Source: Lapidilactobacillus bayanensis (GTDB taxonomy: Bacteria > Bacillota > Bacilli > Lactobacillales > Lactobacillaceae). Taken from it: a stretch of DNA of 32,133 bases. The stretch spans positions 1 through 32,133 of the forward strand of contig NZ_RHOX01000024.1 of assembly GCF_003946695.1 (NCBI RefSeq). Direction: 5' to 3'. Each line of letters starts with the position of its first letter. The first letter of the stretch is position 1. Of the stretch, positions 31,836-32,133 are shown one piece after another. The notes beneath the pieces were generated by a model that searched no databases, was not told the origin of the DNA, and worked only from the letters and a program-made list of their open reading frames with translations. The position numbers were made by a program, and so were the translations under genes.

Positions 31836-32133
31836 ATGAAAAAACTTGAACAAGAACTAGTCCGCTTTAAACAAGAACAGTCATCCAACATCTATGAAAA
31901 AAACCGTTATTGCTACTGGGATCCCTTATTACAAATATTACCAGCTCAAGGGTGGAAAATCCATATCTCAAGTTTTTTTAATAATTCAACAACAATATTT
32001 AATTTAGTATCATCATATTGCGTTTCTAACTTAATATCTTTCAAATTTATTAAATCCCTGAATTGTCAAATCAAATGCAACACTAATTCCAAAAGCAAGA
32101 AATTGGTCTAGAAGGCATATCTTTAAGCTGGTG
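31836..32133 (+). pseudogene. N-terminus of a class III/IV lanthipeptide synthetase (LanKC), frameshifted and cut by the window edge
   Basis: Only the first ~90 residues are present. The segment ILPAQGWKIHISSFF, then NLVSSYCVSN and ISFKFIKSLN, matches my memory of the N-terminal region of LanKC enzymes (compare a LabKC-like LPSQGWKIHVSA... IPFKFLRS). In these, a lyase and a kinase domain followed by a cyclase dehydrate and cross-link Ser/Thr/Cys in a precursor peptide. The frame stops at 32109-32111. Removing one A from the A4 run at 32091-32094 yields NSKARNWSRRHIFKLV up to the window end, again LanKC-like, so a one-base insertion is likely. GGAGG lies nine bases before the ATG. It is divergent from rgg. 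No precursor peptide gene is visible in the window. Confidence 0.7.

Overview
The window comes from a low-to-mid GC Gram-positive bacterium, almost certainly a member of the Lactobacillaceae. The evidence is the gene set and order: divergent ccpA/pepQ next to ytxG-ytxH, cvpA-mutS2-trxA, murI-rdgB-yfcE, ireB-ruvX-yrzB, a yutD/NagD-type HAD/TIGR01906 operon, and pepV. Most of the window is ordinary chromosomal core. I cannot name the genus from sequence alone.

Layout. Positions 1-134 look like the promoter and leader of an rRNA operon running left out of the window. Next come an S1-domain protein (minus), a ferredoxin-NADP reductase and a PgpA-like protein (plus), then a minus-strand operon (small unknown protein, YutD with a long basic tail, HAD phosphatase, TIGR01906 membrane protein). 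6.1-9.3 kb is a plus-strand group: anchored glycerophosphodiester phosphodiesterase, ArsR-type sensor, PepV dipeptidase. An ASCH protein and a class A PBP follow, then ccpA/pepQ, ytxGH, and an MscS channel / c-di-AMP-binding CbpB / aquaporin cluster. Then come yfcE-rdgB-murI, trxA, mutS2, cvpA, yrzB, ruvX and ireB. The right end (29.4 kb onward) is accessory: a frameshifted MFS transporter, an Rgg-family regulator, and, divergent from Rgg, the N-terminus of a class III/IV lanthipeptide synthetase (LanKC).

Three things stand out. (1) Four copies of a roughly 0.5-0.9 kb non-coding, TIR-bounded, highly folded repeat sit between operons (about 5.4-6.0, 9.35-9.9, 13.3-14.3 and 23.0-23.5 kb). Their stems differ between copies but keep complementarity on both arms. 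(2) A tandem array of four long hairpins at 27517-28005, with unrelated stem sequences and near-constant linkers, lies in the apparent 3' UTR of the yrzB operon. (3) An Rgg regulator faces a LanKC gene. Both that gene and the nearby MFS gene look broken by a single-base change in an A4/T4 run, suggesting a decayed, phase-variable or mis-sequenced peptide locus. Family names rest on motif recognition from memory; no database search was run.
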